Assembly: GCA_018303895.1 (NCBI GenBank)
Contig: JAGVXJ010000046.1
Coordinates: 1-5,168, forward strand
DNA length: 5,168 nt
Direction: 5' to 3'
Source of the DNA: Candidatus Pacearchaeota archaeon
Lineage (GTDB): Archaea; Nanobdellota; Nanobdellia; Pacearchaeales; GW2011-AR1
The notes beneath the pieces are model-generated. The model had not been told where the DNA came from, searched no databases, and was given only the letters and a program-made list of their open reading frames with translations. Numbering within the stretch: position 1 is the first letter of the stretch; every line of letters starts with the position of its first letter. Position numbers and translations under genes: made by a program. Below are positions 4,903 through 5,168 of the stretch, one piece after another.

Positions 4903-5168
4903 TTAAAGAGAGCAACAAAGACAAGAAGCAAAATAAACATTTTCGGGTCCTATTGCAATATCACAATCAACCATGCCTGTTCTTCCATTAGTTTCAAGAT
5001 AGGTTAAATCAGTTATAGATTTTCGATAACCAAAAACACATTTTTTACTAAGACAAATTTGATCACAGGTAAGTCCGTTTGGATTATTGAGTAAAATATT
5101 TCTAGATATTTCAGTAAATTGACATTTATTTAACATTCCTAAAACTTCTTGATTGCTTGTTTTAAGAG
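4903..5168 (-). CDS. Cysteine-rich protein of unknown function, 5' end outside the window
   Basis: I do not recognise this protein. The frame is open to the right edge, giving 87 visible residues; an ATG at 5136 is available, but it has no TATA box at the local 21-base spacing and no in-frame stop precedes it, so the gene probably starts outside the window. Eight cysteines occur in the visible part: C15; C34, C38 and C43 (TCDQICLSKKC, spacing C-x3-C-x4-C); C68; and a terminal cluster C82, C84, C85 in ASCLCCSL. The middle cluster could bind zinc or an iron-sulfur cluster (inference; the spacing is not a classical one I can name). No membrane segment or signal peptide is visible. A T-rich tract and repeat copy C follow its stop. 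Cysteine density argues for a real protein rather than a chance frame. Confidence 0.58.
   Translation of the reverse strand, partial: LKTSNQEVLGMLNKCQFTEISRNILLNNPNGLTCDQICLSKKCVFGYRKSITDLTYLETNGRTGMVDCDIAIGPENVYFASCLCCSL

Overview
The window is AT-rich, every credible gene lies on the minus strand, and it reads as two unlike halves joined near position 2690. Positions 1 to about 2690 look bacterial: a tight minus-strand run of an acpS fragment, fabG, a PLP-dependent aminotransferase and a partial D-2-hydroxyacid dehydrogenase. Gaps are short or negative, and there is a textbook GGAGG Shine-Dalgarno before the aminotransferase. Positions from about 2690 to the end look archaeal, most like a small AT-rich archaeon of the DPANN kind (inference). 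Two genes there have TTTAWATA TATA boxes exactly 21 bases before the ATG, which places the expected transcription start at or next to the start codon (leaderless), with no Shine-Dalgarno.

Layout from right to left, the direction of transcription: a cysteine-rich protein of unknown function, open at the window's right edge (5168-4903); repeat copy C; a structured intergenic stretch ending in a hairpin plus T tract (about 4812-4649); repeat copy B; a TATA promoter driving an antitoxin-toxin pair (4409-3923, RHH-like antitoxin and RelE/ParE-type toxin); repeat copy A with a cluster of mini-hairpins; a second TATA promoter driving an AI-2E family transporter (3563-2670) that has lost its C-terminus; the junction; an acpS fragment lacking its N-terminus; fabG; the aminotransferase; and the N-terminal third or more of a glyoxylate/hydroxypyruvate reductase-like dehydrogenase running off the left edge.

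Functionally, AcpS and FabG belong to acyl-carrier-protein and fatty acid chemistry. The aminotransferase and dehydrogenase next to them form a plausible amino acid to 2-oxo acid to 2-hydroxy acid pair, but the substrate cannot be read from sequence. In the right half, direct repeats in one orientation separate the transcription units, with one copy on each side of the toxin-antitoxin pair. This repeat-unit-repeat layout is the most interesting native feature.

The main caution is the junction. Two unrelated genes are each truncated at the same A-rich spot, and the gene-expression signals switch from bacterial to archaeal there. A chimeric assembly of two co-occurring organisms is the simplest reading, and a real recombination or transfer event the alternative. 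The first ~32 bases of the window also depart from the expected dehydrogenase sequence.
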